From Flavobacterium sp. UGB4466 (GTDB lineage: Bacteria; Bacteroidota; Bacteroidia; Flavobacteriales; Flavobacteriaceae), in NCBI RefSeq assembly GCF_903469665.1, contig NZ_CAGKLC010000024.1, forward strand, positions 1 to 62,981: a DNA stretch of 62,981 bases. Reading direction: 5' to 3'. Each line of letters starts with the position of its first letter. Position 1 is the stretch's first letter. Made by a program: the position numbers and the translations under genes. The notes under the pieces are model-generated. The model had not been told where the DNA came from, did not search any database, and worked only from the letters and a program-made list of their open reading frames with translations. Shown piece after piece: positions 46,594 through 55,763 of the stretch.

Positions 46594-47541
46594 ATGAATA
46601 CATTATTAGACAAACTGTACAAACTAAAAAAACTTATTGGAAATACTCCTTTGTATAATATATGCGCGGAGAAGAATATTTTTATAAAAGTAGAATACTA
46701 TCAACTTGGTGGTAGTATAAAAATGCGATCCGCATTTAAAGTAATAGAAGAAGCAATTCTTGATGGTTCAATCAATGAAGACACAGTTGTAATCGAATCT
46801 ACTTCGGGAAATTTTGGGATAGCGCTCGCTTTGATCTGCAGAAAACTGGACCTGAAGTTTATACCGGTTATAGATCCGTGCATCTCTTTATACAAAAAGA
46901 AAAAGCTGGAACTACTATGCAGTCACATTGTTCAGATCACACAAAAAGACGAGACCGGTAATTATTTACTGAACAGAATAAAATTTATCAAAAACTATCT
47001 TGAAGAAAATAAAAACTCTTTCCAGCCCAACCAATATAAAAACAAGAATTGTTACCTGGCTTATAATGCCATGATGGAGGAGATAAAAGATCAAATTGAT
47101 CAAATAGATTATATTTTTATCTCTGTGAGTTCAGGAGCTACAGTCACCGGATTATCACAGCATATCAAGAAGTATTTTCCAGGAATAAAGATTATAGCGG
47201 TAGATATTGAAGGCTCGCTGATTTTTTCTACCATAACCAAAGAACGCAAACTACCGGGCATTGGTGCCAGCAAAACATCTGATTTTATTGCCCTGGCAGA
47301 CATACACGATCATGTTATTTTAAGTGAAGAGGAAATCATAAGCGGCTGCCAAAAGCTTTTCCATGAGTACGGCATCCTGGCTGGTGCTTCCGGAGGAGCA
47401 GCTTTTTATGCCGCCTTACAAAATATTGAAAATTCTGAAAACAAACAGAATTGCCTGGTCATTATACCCGATTCCGGCGATGATTACCTGGAATTAATAG
47501 ATTATAAATGCTTTCAACAAACTTCTTATGAAATACATTAA
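46594..47541 (+). CDS. sbnA: SbnA-like 2,3-diaminopropionate synthase subunit (PLP)
   Basis: This 315-residue fold-type II PLP enzyme is related to cysteine synthase and closest in layout to SbnA. SbnA joins O-phosphoserine and glutamate to give N-(1-amino-1-carboxy-2-ethyl)glutamate, the precursor of L-2,3-diaminopropionate. The PLP Lys is about K43 in GGSIKMR, where cysteine synthases have SVKDR-like sequences. The STSGNFGIALA loop and a late glycine-rich GASGGAAFYAA segment hold the cofactor. It overlaps the SbnB-like gene by 14 bp, a typical coupled pair. Together they should supply diaminopropionate to NRPS2. The symbol is assigned by analogy with the staphyloferrin B genes. Confidence 0.88.
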   Translation: MNTLLDKLYKLKKLIGNTPLYNICAEKNIFIKVEYYQLGGSIKMRSAFKVIEEAILDGSINEDTVVIESTSGNFGIALALICRKLDLKFIPVIDPCISLYKKKKLELLCSHIVQITQKDETGNYLLNRIKFIKNYLEENKNSFQPNQYKNKNCYLAYNAMMEEIKDQIDQIDYIFISVSSGATVTGLSQHIKKYFPGIKIIAVDIEGSLIFSTITKERKLPGIGASKTSDFIALADIHDHVILSEEEIISGCQKLFHEYGILAGASGGAAFYAALQNIENSENKQNCLVIIPDSGDDYLELIDYKCFQQTSYEIH

Positions 47542-48493
47542 TGAACAAAACATATTGGAAATAGGGAATGACTGGAATGAAATTATTCAGGTTATTGAAG
47601 ATACTGTTCTCCTGTTAGAAAAAAAGGATTACGCACAACCTATAAAACCATACCTTAGATATAAAGATTTAAAAAACAGAATAATCGCTATGCCGGCTTA
47701 TGTAGGGGGCGACTATAATATTTCGGGCATAAAATGGATCGCCAGCTTTCCTGACAATATAAAAAATAATCTGCCGAGGGCCAATTCAGTTATTATCCTG
47801 AATAATGCCGATACCGGTGTGCCCATATCGGTGATAAATACGCCCATGGTCTCGGCCATACGTACATCGGCAGTTACTGGTGCGATCATAAAAAGCTACA
47901 GGGAAGCAGTAGAAATTAAGGAGAAAATAAATTTTGGTATTATTGGTTTAGGACCAATCGGGAGAATGCATCTCGAGATGATTTTTACTTTGCATGAAGA
48001 TATCATTGACAAAGTTTATGTCTACGATATCAATCCAATTGACGCAGAGTCGCTGCCTGAAAAATGGAAACACAAGATCGTAGTCGTAAACGATTGGGAA
48101 CAAGCCTATTTAAACTCAAAAATTTTTATTACCTGTACGGCTTCGTCAAAACGATACATCAATCTTCCACCTCCAAAGGGTTCATTGCAACTCAATGTTT
48201 CATTAAGAGATTATGAGGCCGATGTTTATGATTTTATTGACTGCGTGATTGTTGATAATTGGGACGAAGTGTGCCGCGAAAACACCGATATTGAAATGAT
48301 GCACCAGACAAAAGGACTGCTTGAAGAAGATGTCCTTATAATCACGGATGTCTTATCCGGAAAATTAAGAAAAACTATAAAAGCAAACGACACCATAATG
48401 TTCTGTCCTATGGGGATGGCGATTTTTGATATCGGGATAGCCAAATATTTCTATGAATTATCACAAGATAAGCGTATCGGACAAACGTTGTAA
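47528..48493 (+). CDS. sbnB: SbnB-like 2,3-diaminopropionate synthase subunit
   Basis: This 321-residue NAD-dependent enzyme belongs to the ornithine cyclodeaminase / mu-crystallin family. SbnB hydrolyses the SbnA product oxidatively to release L-2,3-diaminopropionate and alpha-ketoglutarate. Seen are SAIRTSAVTG (about 109-118), the dinucleotide-binding IIGLGPIGRMH (about 138-148), the YVYDINP acidic strand end and the VDNWDEVC segment. It overlaps the SbnA-like gene by 14 bases. A free cyclodeaminase making proline would be the alternative, but the coupled SbnA partner makes diaminopropionate the clear choice. It is followed by NRPS3 after 177 bp. Confidence 0.88.
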   Translation: MKYINEQNILEIGNDWNEIIQVIEDTVLLLEKKDYAQPIKPYLRYKDLKNRIIAMPAYVGGDYNISGIKWIASFPDNIKNNLPRANSVIILNNADTGVPISVINTPMVSAIRTSAVTGAIIKSYREAVEIKEKINFGIIGLGPIGRMHLEMIFTLHEDIIDKVYVYDINPIDAESLPEKWKHKIVVVNDWEQAYLNSKIFITCTASSKRYINLPPPKGSLQLNVSLRDYEADVYDFIDCVIVDNWDEVCRENTDIEMMHQTKGLLEEDVLIITDVLSGKLRKTIKANDTIMFCPMGMAIFDIGIAKYFYELSQDKRIGQTL

Positions 48494-48669
48494 TTTTTAG
48501 GAAAACGTATTGCCAAAACCGAAAGAAGAAGCAAAACGATTATCGCAGTTATCCATGCTGATGCCTTTTTAAATAGGCCGATAGAATCCTAAAAACTGGA
48601 TTACAGCCATGCAATTATGGATGAAAAAGTGACTGATAATGTTATGGAACTACTATAAAAAGAATATTC

Positions 48670-51600
48670 ATGAAACTGACATTGCCCCAACAAGATATTT
48701 ACTTCGAACAATTATTATTTCCTAATGAGCCTGTTTACAATATTGGGGCTAAAATCGAAATTAAAGGTCAAGTAAACATAGAAATATTCAAAAGAGCCTA
48801 TGTTGCATTGATTGATCAGCACGATGCCTATAGAAGTGTTATTGTAAAAAAGGAAGAAAATGTTGGTATTCAAATACTAGCAGACCATCAATCGGAGTTG
48901 GGGTTTATTGATTTTTCAGACTTTGAAAATCCAACTGAGGAAGCAAATCTCTATATGCAAAAGGAATTTATGAAACCTTTTGATTTAGTAAAAGGAAGCC
49001 TTTTGCATATTTTTACTTTAGTGAAAGTTCAGGACGATTTTTACTATTTATTCTCGGTGTACCATCATATTATAACCGATGGCTGGGGAACTTCATTAAT
49101 GTTTCAAAGATTGGTTCAGAACTACAATGAGATTTCTGAATTTGGCGCAATTATTTCCGATTATCCATTTAGTTACAAAGACTTTGAAGAAGATGATTTC
49201 GAATATCAAAATTCAGAATCATTGAAGCAAGATTTAAAATACTGGTCTCAAAAATTCAAACCATTACCGGAGAATTTATTCGATAAGTTAGATGACCGTT
49301 TGCAAATAAACAAAAGCAGCCGTAAAGAACTGGTTATTACAAGAGCGGTTTACAACCAATTAAATGAACTAGCCACAAGCTCTAAATGTTCTACTTTTGC
49401 TTTAATTTTAGGAATTTTATATACCTATTTTGGCAGAAAACACGAAAACAACGATTTTGCTATTGGCTTACCCGTTTTAAACAGAAGTAAAGCTGCCTAT
49501 AAAAAAACGGTCGGGCTTTTTATGGGAATTTCTCCTCTGAGAATGTCATTGGATTTTGAAGCGACTTTTCAGGATTTAATAATTGATATCAAAAATCAGT
49601 TAAAACATGATTATCGCCATCAGCGATTCCCGTTAGGAAAGTTAATTCAGGAATTGCAGTTGTACAGCCAAAAAGAGCGATTGTTTAATATCACACTTTC
49701 TTACGAAAAACAAAATTATTCCGCTCATTTTAAAAACACACAAACCAAAGTAATTCCATTAAGTCATCAATCAGAAAGAGTAGCTCTGGCTTTATACATA
49801 AGAGAATTTGACGAATCAGAAGATGTGAAAATTGATTTTGACTATAATTTGAATTATTTTGATGAGGTAAGCATCACACAAGTGGTCAATCATTTTGAAA
49901 AGTTGGTTCATGCTGTTTTATATAATTCAGATAAAAAGCTAAAAGAGTTAACCTATTTAACCAAAGAAGAAAAGCAACAAGTAATATTTGATTTTAACCG
50001 TACAAAAGTTGGGTATCCAAAAGATAAAACGATACTGGATTTATTTCAGGAACAAGTTAAAAGAGTACCTGAAAAAATTGCGGTAAAAGGGGAGACAAAA
50101 TCATATTCTTATAGCGAACTGGATAAACTATCCAGCCAGATAGCAGCGTACATTATTTCAAAATTTTGTCCGGAAGATAAAGCGCCAATTGCTGTTTTGT
50201 TAGGGCGCTCTGCTAATATGATTGCTGTTTTGTTAGGTATTTTAAAAACGGGCAGATCTTATATTCCATTAGATCCTGCTTTTCCAAAAGACCGTTTAAA
50301 CTATATTGTGGCCCATAGTCAAACCAGCATCATTATTAACGAAAATAATGATGAAATTGAGGGGATAGAACAGGTAAAGACCATAGCATTAGAACATATT
50401 CTTGATGAAATTGGGGAACTGCAAGCAACAGCCTTTCAAAACGTATCCCCACAAGATGCAGCCTACATTATCTACACCTCAGGTTCAACAGGGAATCCAA
50501 AAGGAGTTGAAATTGGGCATCGGTCATTGCTTAATTTCTTAACCAGTATGCAGCAGCTACCCGGAATAAATGAAAATGACATTTTATTTTCGGTAACAAC
50601 GTATTCTTTTGATATTTCTATATTAGAATTTTTCGCACCCTTAATTTCAGGAGCGACTTTATGTATTGCTGACCAGAATTTGTTATCTGATTCTAATTTA
50701 ATCATTAGAAAATTAGAAGAACTCAAACCCACAATCATCCAGGCCACACCAAGTTTTTTTCAAATGTTATTCAATGCTAACTGGCAGGGCGATAAACAAT
50801 TAAAAGTATTATGTGGCGGCGATTTGTTAAGCGAATCATTAGCCCAAAAACTAATCAGCCATAGTTCCGCAGTATGGAATATGTACGGACCAACCGAAAC
50901 GACTATTTGGTCTAGTGTAAAAAAAATAGAGCGCCCCTCGCAAGCCTCCACTATTGGTAAACCCATCAACAATACGCAATTCTATATTTTGGATGCATTT
51001 TTAGATCCAAAACCGATAGGAATTCCGGGAGCCCTTTATATTGCTGGCGATGGATTGGCACTGGGATATTATAAAAACAAGGAATTAACCAAAGAAAAAT
51101 TCATCCAAAATCCTTTTGATGCGAATACTTTGTGCTACGAAACGGGAGATGTTGGAAAATGGAATTACAATGGAGAAATAGAATTTTTAGGGCGAAATGA
51201 CAATCAGGTAAAAATTAGAGGTTATCGAATAGAATTGGGCGATATCGAGTCGCAATTAAATCAAATAGCTGCAATTAAAGATACTGTTGTCATTGCTAAA
51301 AAAGGAGCACAACAAGAAGCTTTTTTAATAGCTTATGTTTTGAAAAATCAAGAGTTCATCGATACAATTGAAATTACGAATCAATTGAAAAAGACACTTC
51401 CGTATTATATGATTCCGAATGCAATTATTCCACTGGAAGAATTTCCGCTTACGCCCAATCAAAAAGTAGATAGAAAATCGTTGTCACAAAGAGAGATTCA
51501 GTATAATACAAACGAAGATCATTTTAAAGAACCTGTTTCCGATTTAGAAATAAAACTATCACACTATTGGGCAACAGTATTAAATACAAAAGAAGCCATA

Positions 51601-53112
51601 AGTGTAACGGATAACTTTTTTGCACTTGGAGGTCATTCTTTGAATGCGGTAAAATTGATTGGATTAATTTCCCGAAACCTTTATGTAGAGATTACTTTAA
51701 AAACGATTTTTGATTTTCCTACCATAAAAGCACTGGCTGTTTATTTACAAGAATTAAAGCCAACCCAATCGAATGCCATACCTTTAGCTGAAATCAAAGA
51801 TTTATATCATTTGACTCCTGCTCAATATACCATTTGGCTGGCTTCTCAACAAACAAAGAATTCGATTGCTTATAATATGTCTGCCGGCTATACTATTGAG
51901 GGAATTATAGATACAGCTAAAGTGAACCGGTCCATCAATCAAATCATTGAAAAGTATGAAATTCTAAGAACCAACTTTATCGAAATTGATGGAATTCCGT
52001 ATCAAAAAATCAATGCTCCGGAAAAAAACAGGTTTGAAATTGTTGTACATCAATTAAAAAATGATTCCATCGAAGAAGTGATCGATCGATTATGTAATAC
52101 TGAATTTGATTTAGAAAAAGACATGTTGATAAGAGCTCAATTGCTACCCTTAGAAACGAATCAACATTTACTCCTTTTTTCGACACATCACATTATGATG
52201 GATGGTTTGTCACTGGAAATTTTTATCAAAGAATTTATCCAAAACTATAATCAAAGTACTCAAAATCGAACACAAGAGAACAGTCTACAACTTCAATTTA
52301 AAGATTATTCGGAGTGGTTTAATAAAACAATAAAAGAAAATCAATCTAAAAATGAGTTGTTTTGGAAAAATTATCTTCAAAACTATACACCTAAAAATTC
52401 ATTTGACAGGGATTTTAGTATTCAGAATAATAAACAAAATGGACGTAAATTATCATTTGAGCTTACAGAAGAAGTTACGCTTCTTTTAAAACAATTTGCT
52501 GCCGAAAAGCAAATGACTTTCTATACCCTTTTAGTGGCTTCACTCAATGTTTTAATTTATAAACTATCCAGGCATTCGGATATATGTATTGGTACCGTAA
52601 ATTCAGGAAGAAATAGCTATGAGTTAAACAATCAAATCGGAATGTTTGTGAAAACTCTGGTGTTAAGAACTCAAATAAAAGCAGAACAAACTTTTACAGA
52701 TGTATGGGAGAAGGTTAATCATAACCTATTGGAAATAAACAATTATCAGGATCTGCCATTTGACAAAATAGCGTCGGATATTTTTGATCTGATGTTAGTC
52801 TATCAAAACCCCGAATTTAATTTTGAAAACAGCATTGAATTAGATGAGTTGAAATTAACATCTTATGCAATCGAAAGCAAATTCAGTAGAATTCCTATCG
52901 TGTTTAACTTGTTTGAAAGTAAACATCAGTTAAAAGGAACTATCGATTACAATTCTGATTTGTTTGAGGAAGATACCATACAAATGATTGTATCAGAATT
53001 TGGTAAAATGCTAAATGATATTGTTGTTAATCCTTTAATTAAGATGGTAGAAATAGACAACAAATTAGAGCAGGAAATCAATACGACATTAGATTTTGAT
53101 TTTAATTTTTAA
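48670..53112 (+). CDS. NRPS3: C-A(Gly)-T-C
   Basis: This 1,480-residue synthetase has a full condensation domain at the start (HHIITDG, His at 132), an adenylation domain (YTSGSTG near 602, NMYGPTE core), a carrier domain (Ser 990) and a terminal condensation domain (HHIMMDG, His at 1173). Selectivity residues read by eye give DILQLGMIWK, one residue away from the well-known glycine code. No thioesterase is present. The protein ends in DFDFNF, like NRPS1 (ISFNF), which suggests a shared docking tail after a terminal C domain. The N-terminal C could be a starter C that takes a fatty acid, or could accept a peptide from NRPS4 or beyond. Confidence 0.93.
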   Translation: MKLTLPQQDIYFEQLLFPNEPVYNIGAKIEIKGQVNIEIFKRAYVALIDQHDAYRSVIVKKEENVGIQILADHQSELGFIDFSDFENPTEEANLYMQKEFMKPFDLVKGSLLHIFTLVKVQDDFYYLFSVYHHIITDGWGTSLMFQRLVQNYNEISEFGAIISDYPFSYKDFEEDDFEYQNSESLKQDLKYWSQKFKPLPENLFDKLDDRLQINKSSRKELVITRAVYNQLNELATSSKCSTFALILGILYTYFGRKHENNDFAIGLPVLNRSKAAYKKTVGLFMGISPLRMSLDFEATFQDLIIDIKNQLKHDYRHQRFPLGKLIQELQLYSQKERLFNITLSYEKQNYSAHFKNTQTKVIPLSHQSERVALALYIREFDESEDVKIDFDYNLNYFDEVSITQVVNHFEKLVHAVLYNSDKKLKELTYLTKEEKQQVIFDFNRTKVGYPKDKTILDLFQEQVKRVPEKIAVKGETKSYSYSELDKLSSQIAAYIISKFCPEDKAPIAVLLGRSANMIAVLLGILKTGRSYIPLDPAFPKDRLNYIVAHSQTSIIINENNDEIEGIEQVKTIALEHILDEIGELQATAFQNVSPQDAAYIIYTSGSTGNPKGVEIGHRSLLNFLTSMQQLPGINENDILFSVTTYSFDISILEFFAPLISGATLCIADQNLLSDSNLIIRKLEELKPTIIQATPSFFQMLFNANWQGDKQLKVLCGGDLLSESLAQKLISHSSAVWNMYGPTETTIWSSVKKIERPSQASTIGKPINNTQFYILDAFLDPKPIGIPGALYIAGDGLALGYYKNKELTKEKFIQNPFDANTLCYETGDVGKWNYNGEIEFLGRNDNQVKIRGYRIELGDIESQLNQIAAIKDTVVIAKKGAQQEAFLIAYVLKNQEFIDTIEITNQLKKTLPYYMIPNAIIPLEEFPLTPNQKVDRKSLSQREIQYNTNEDHFKEPVSDLEIKLSHYWATVLNTKEAISVTDNFFALGGHSLNAVKLIGLISRNLYVEITLKTIFDFPTIKALAVYLQELKPTQSNAIPLAEIKDLYHLTPAQYTIWLASQQTKNSIAYNMSAGYTIEGIIDTAKVNRSINQIIEKYEILRTNFIEIDGIPYQKINAPEKNRFEIVVHQLKNDSIEEVIDRLCNTEFDLEKDMLIRAQLLPLETNQHLLLFSTHHIMMDGLSLEIFIKEFIQNYNQSTQNRTQENSLQLQFKDYSEWFNKTIKENQSKNELFWKNYLQNYTPKNSFDRDFSIQNNKQNGRKLSFELTEEVTLLLKQFAAEKQMTFYTLLVASLNVLIYKLSRHSDICIGTVNSGRNSYELNNQIGMFVKTLVLRTQIKAEQTFTDVWEKVNHNLLEINNYQDLPFDKIASDIFDLMLVYQNPEFNFENSIELDELKLTSYAIESKFSRIPIVFNLFESKHQLKGTIDYNSDLFEEDTIQMIVSEFGKMLNDIVVNPLIKMVEIDNKLEQEINTTLDFDFNF

Positions 53113-53267
53113 TGATTTTATTTGTTTTTTATCATAGAATGCGCAGCGCCTGTGAGGTAGACTTTGTAGAGTGTAACAAAATTGAAGGCAACTCCAGTCT
53201 TATCTAGTATTTGTGAATAGGATAATTTTAATTGGTTATATTCTACAGATGTAATCGAACCATTTCT

Positions 53268-53275
53268 TATGTTTG
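53268..53275 (+). promoter_or_regulatory. Promoter -7 element before the AraC regulator gene
   Basis: TATGTTTG matches TAnnTTTG exactly and lies 25 bp before the regulator start, giving a very short leader. No TTG is seen at -33 spacing. Confidence 0.5.
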
Positions 53276-53299
53276 TAGCTCAATCTCTAAGTTTTAAGT

Positions 53300-54193
53300 A
53301 TGAGTAAGAGTATTAAAATTATTTCATCAGAAGAATTTCCAAAGCAATTTATGTCTGATGCTTCTCTCGACTTTGATTTCTTAAAATCTCCCTTACAGAT
53401 ATATGATTTAAATACTACAACCGAGTATATCCAGATTCCGACCCCGCTTTTTAGACCTGATTATAATTTTATGGTTCATGTTACCAGAGGTTATGCCAAA
53501 CAGCAAGTCGACAAGGAAGTGATATCCATAAATGAAAATGATGTTTTGTTTGTAAAACAGGGACATATTACCGCAATGAAAGAAATTGATCAGATGATAA
53601 CGGGACATTTTATTTTGTTTGAGGAGCGTGTCCTGAATCATATTTTATCGAAACAGGAGCTAATACAGATTTTTGCCGCCAATTCGGTTCTTAAATTGCC
53701 TAAAGAGACCAGTATATGGCTTAATTCTTTGTTTGGTTTATTAAGCCAGGAATTTCGCAATGAAAATTCCAATATTGAAATTTGTTATTCGCTCATGCAG
53801 GCGGCTTTCCAGAAAATTCTTTTTTCAAATAAAGAACGGAATAAAACAATACATCGCAACAATGAGATCACTTTTTCTTTTAAAGAGCTGGTCTATAAAC
53901 ACCATACAGAGAATAAGTCAGTAACCTTTTATGCCGATAAATTAAAAATTTCTGTAAATTATCTCAATAGATGCATCAAGCAAACCACCGGAATAGCTCC
54001 GAAAGAGTGGATAAACAATGTTAGTATTCTACAAAGCCAGATACTTTTGCAAGATTTGACTAAAGATATTTCAGAAATTGCTTTTGCCTTGAATTACGAA
54101 GATCCTTCTTATTTTGGACGCCTTTTCAAAAAAATAACAGGTACGACTCCTTCTCAGTACCGAAATTCATTAAAGCAAGATTTGTCCGAGTAA
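53300..54193 (+). CDS. AraC-family transcriptional regulator
   Basis: This 297-residue regulator has an N-terminal cupin-like sensing domain (about 30-150; ISINENDVLFVKQGHITAMKE) and a C-terminal AraC DNA-binding domain with two helix-turn-helix units (about 195-292). The latter is recognised by VTFYADKLKISVNYLNRCIKQTTG and the signature EIAFALNYEDPSYFGRLFKKITGTTPSQYR. It lies between NRPS3 and the export genes on the same strand with its own likely promoter. It may control the exporter operon or the NRPS genes, perhaps in response to the peptide. The ligand is unknown. Confidence 0.92.
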   Translation: MSKSIKIISSEEFPKQFMSDASLDFDFLKSPLQIYDLNTTTEYIQIPTPLFRPDYNFMVHVTRGYAKQQVDKEVISINENDVLFVKQGHITAMKEIDQMITGHFILFEERVLNHILSKQELIQIFAANSVLKLPKETSIWLNSLFGLLSQEFRNENSNIEICYSLMQAAFQKILFSNKERNKTIHRNNEITFSFKELVYKHHTENKSVTFYADKLKISVNYLNRCIKQTTGIAPKEWINNVSILQSQILLQDLTKDISEIAFALNYEDPSYFGRLFKKITGTTPSQYRNSLKQDLSE

Positions 54194-54300
54194 CGGCAAA
54201 CTAAATCCTAGTAACAATTATTGTTTTAACTGCAACTTTGCCCTAAGAAAATCTTAGAGGGCTGATACAGCTTGTGTGTTTAAATTTAATAAATGTTATT

Positions 54301-55218
54301 TTGAAAAAAGTACTGTCATTCGTTTTAGTAACCTTGTTTTTTTGTTTTCCAAATAAGTTTTATGCTCAATTAATTACAGATGGTGCCGGGATGAGCATTA
54401 CTGTACACGGGAGAACTAACTTTAAGAATTTGTCAACTGTAGATCTGTACTATGGGAATAAATTCAAATACAATACTTACGATTTTTGGTTGCCAATACC
54501 ACCTTTTAAAATTGGAAAAACACGTATTCTTGGAACGGTCAACTACCGTGTTTTAGACTTCACATTTGACCGGGATATTGAAATTAGTCCGAATTACATC
54601 ACGAAGATAAACGAAATTAAACCCACCATTGTTGTGCGGCATCCTATAGGAAAAAGATGGGCCGCTTTTGGAGTCTTGATACCTACAATTGCTTCTGACT
54701 TTAAAAATTCGTTTTCGATGAATGATATGGTTTTCGATGGCATTTTTGGAGTTTCGAGAAAGTTTGGAGAAAAGTCCAATCTGGAAATCGGAATTGGCCC
54801 TCATGTTATGTATGCTTTTGGCAAGTTTTTAATAACACCTGCCGTATCTCTGGATTATAAGAGCAATAATGGTAAGTGGCTTGCTCAAATATACTGGCCA
54901 AGGGTAAATGTTTTTAGAAATCTCGGCAGTAGTACCCAAGTTGGTCTGGCCGGCTCGATTGACTGGACACTTCACAATTTACAAAACTACAAGAATGATC
55001 AGGGAGAAGAGATCGATTATGCTCAGTTTTCGGCCATCCATGGCGGTTTGCAAATTAATCAACGTCTTTTTGATGGCTTTTGGTTACAACTCCAGGGAGG
55101 TTTAGGATTTGCCAACAAATACACACTTTTTAATTCTAATAATGACACCATTAGCAATTACAAAGCAAAAGAAACGCCTTATGTAAAAATGATGCTCAGT
55201 TATCGTTTTGGGAAGTAG
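54301..55218 (+). CDS. DUF6268-like outer-membrane beta-barrel protein
   Basis: This 305-residue protein has a signal peptide (MKKVLSFVLVTLFFCFPNKFYAQ) followed by repeated amphipathic strands and a C-terminal FGK ending typical of outer-membrane beta-barrels. The sequence pattern fits DUF6268. I chose the TTG at 54301 because it begins a proper signal peptide; a GTG at 54274 would add nine residues without signal character. It is the first gene after the AraC regulator and precedes a DUF2141 protein and a tripartite exporter. A role in the envelope part of export or resistance is plausible but unproven. Confidence 0.7.
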   Translation: MKKVLSFVLVTLFFCFPNKFYAQLITDGAGMSITVHGRTNFKNLSTVDLYYGNKFKYNTYDFWLPIPPFKIGKTRILGTVNYRVLDFTFDRDIEISPNYITKINEIKPTIVVRHPIGKRWAAFGVLIPTIASDFKNSFSMNDMVFDGIFGVSRKFGEKSNLEIGIGPHVMYAFGKFLITPAVSLDYKSNNGKWLAQIYWPRVNVFRNLGSSTQVGLAGSIDWTLHNLQNYKNDQGEEIDYAQFSAIHGGLQINQRLFDGFWLQLQGGLGFANKYTLFNSNNDTISNYKAKETPYVKMMLSYRFGK

Positions 55219-55263
55219 GTACACAAACAGAATCATATTAAAAATTATAAAATTAAAGACAAA

Positions 55264-55677
55264 ATGAAAAAATCTATTTTAAGCATTCTTCTATTGGGAG
55301 TATCTTATTTTACTAATGCACAGCAGGTAAAAACGAATGTTGATGTACACAATGTTCAAAAAGGTAAAGGAGCTGTTGTACTAAATGTATATGATAAAAA
55401 AGAAAATTTTCTCAAGCGAGCCTGCTTTACCAAAGTTCAAAAAGTGAATCAGGAAACGATGAAGTTTCAAATTGATTTGCCAAGAGGGACTTACGCAATT
55501 ACGGTTTATCAGGATTTGGATAATAATGGAAAACTAAACAGTAACTGGCTGGGGATGCCTAAAGAGCCTGTAGGGAACAGTACGAATTTTATACCGGATG
55601 GCGGGGCACCAACATTTCAGGATTGTTCTGTTTATATCTTAAATAATGACGCTACTATTAAAATAAATCTTTACTAA
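55264..55677 (+). CDS. DUF2141 family periplasmic protein
   Basis: This 137-residue protein has a signal peptide (about 1-20, FTNAQ) and a DUF2141 domain. Family signatures are GAVVLNVYDKKENFL, the LPRGTYAITVYQDLDNNGKLNSN stretch at about 78-100, and WLGMPKEPVGNS. The fold is expected to be a small beta-sandwich. The function of the family is unknown. It sits between the DUF6268-like gene and the ABC transporter ATPase gene on the same strand. It is likely part of the regulated export unit. Confidence 0.85.
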   Translation: MKKSILSILLLGVSYFTNAQQVKTNVDVHNVQKGKGAVVLNVYDKKENFLKRACFTKVQKVNQETMKFQIDLPRGTYAITVYQDLDNNGKLNSNWLGMPKEPVGNSTNFIPDGGAPTFQDCSVYILNNDATIKINLY

Positions 55678-55763
55678 GGATTTTTGAAATTTTAGTTTAA
55701 AAGAGTCTGTCTTTTATCAAATGACTGGCATTACCAGGCAAACTTAAATCATGACATAAAATT

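Noticed and set aside
30377..48493. A viomycin/capreomycin-type (tuberactinomycin) cluster
   Set aside because: The diaminopropionate, beta-lysine and carbamoyl genes match, but there is no VioC/VioD-like capreomycidine pair and no dehydrogenase for ureidodehydroalanine. An amidinotransferase is present instead.
48494..48669. Inverted TTTTAGGA/TCCTAAAA pair before NRPS3
   Set aside because: The arms are only 8 bp, AT-rich and about 80 bp apart, which is expected by chance.
20299..53112. Epimerisation domains in the NRPS proteins
   Set aside because: All HHxxxDG-type domains precede an A domain or end the protein in C-domain form; no E-type domain follows a carrier domain.
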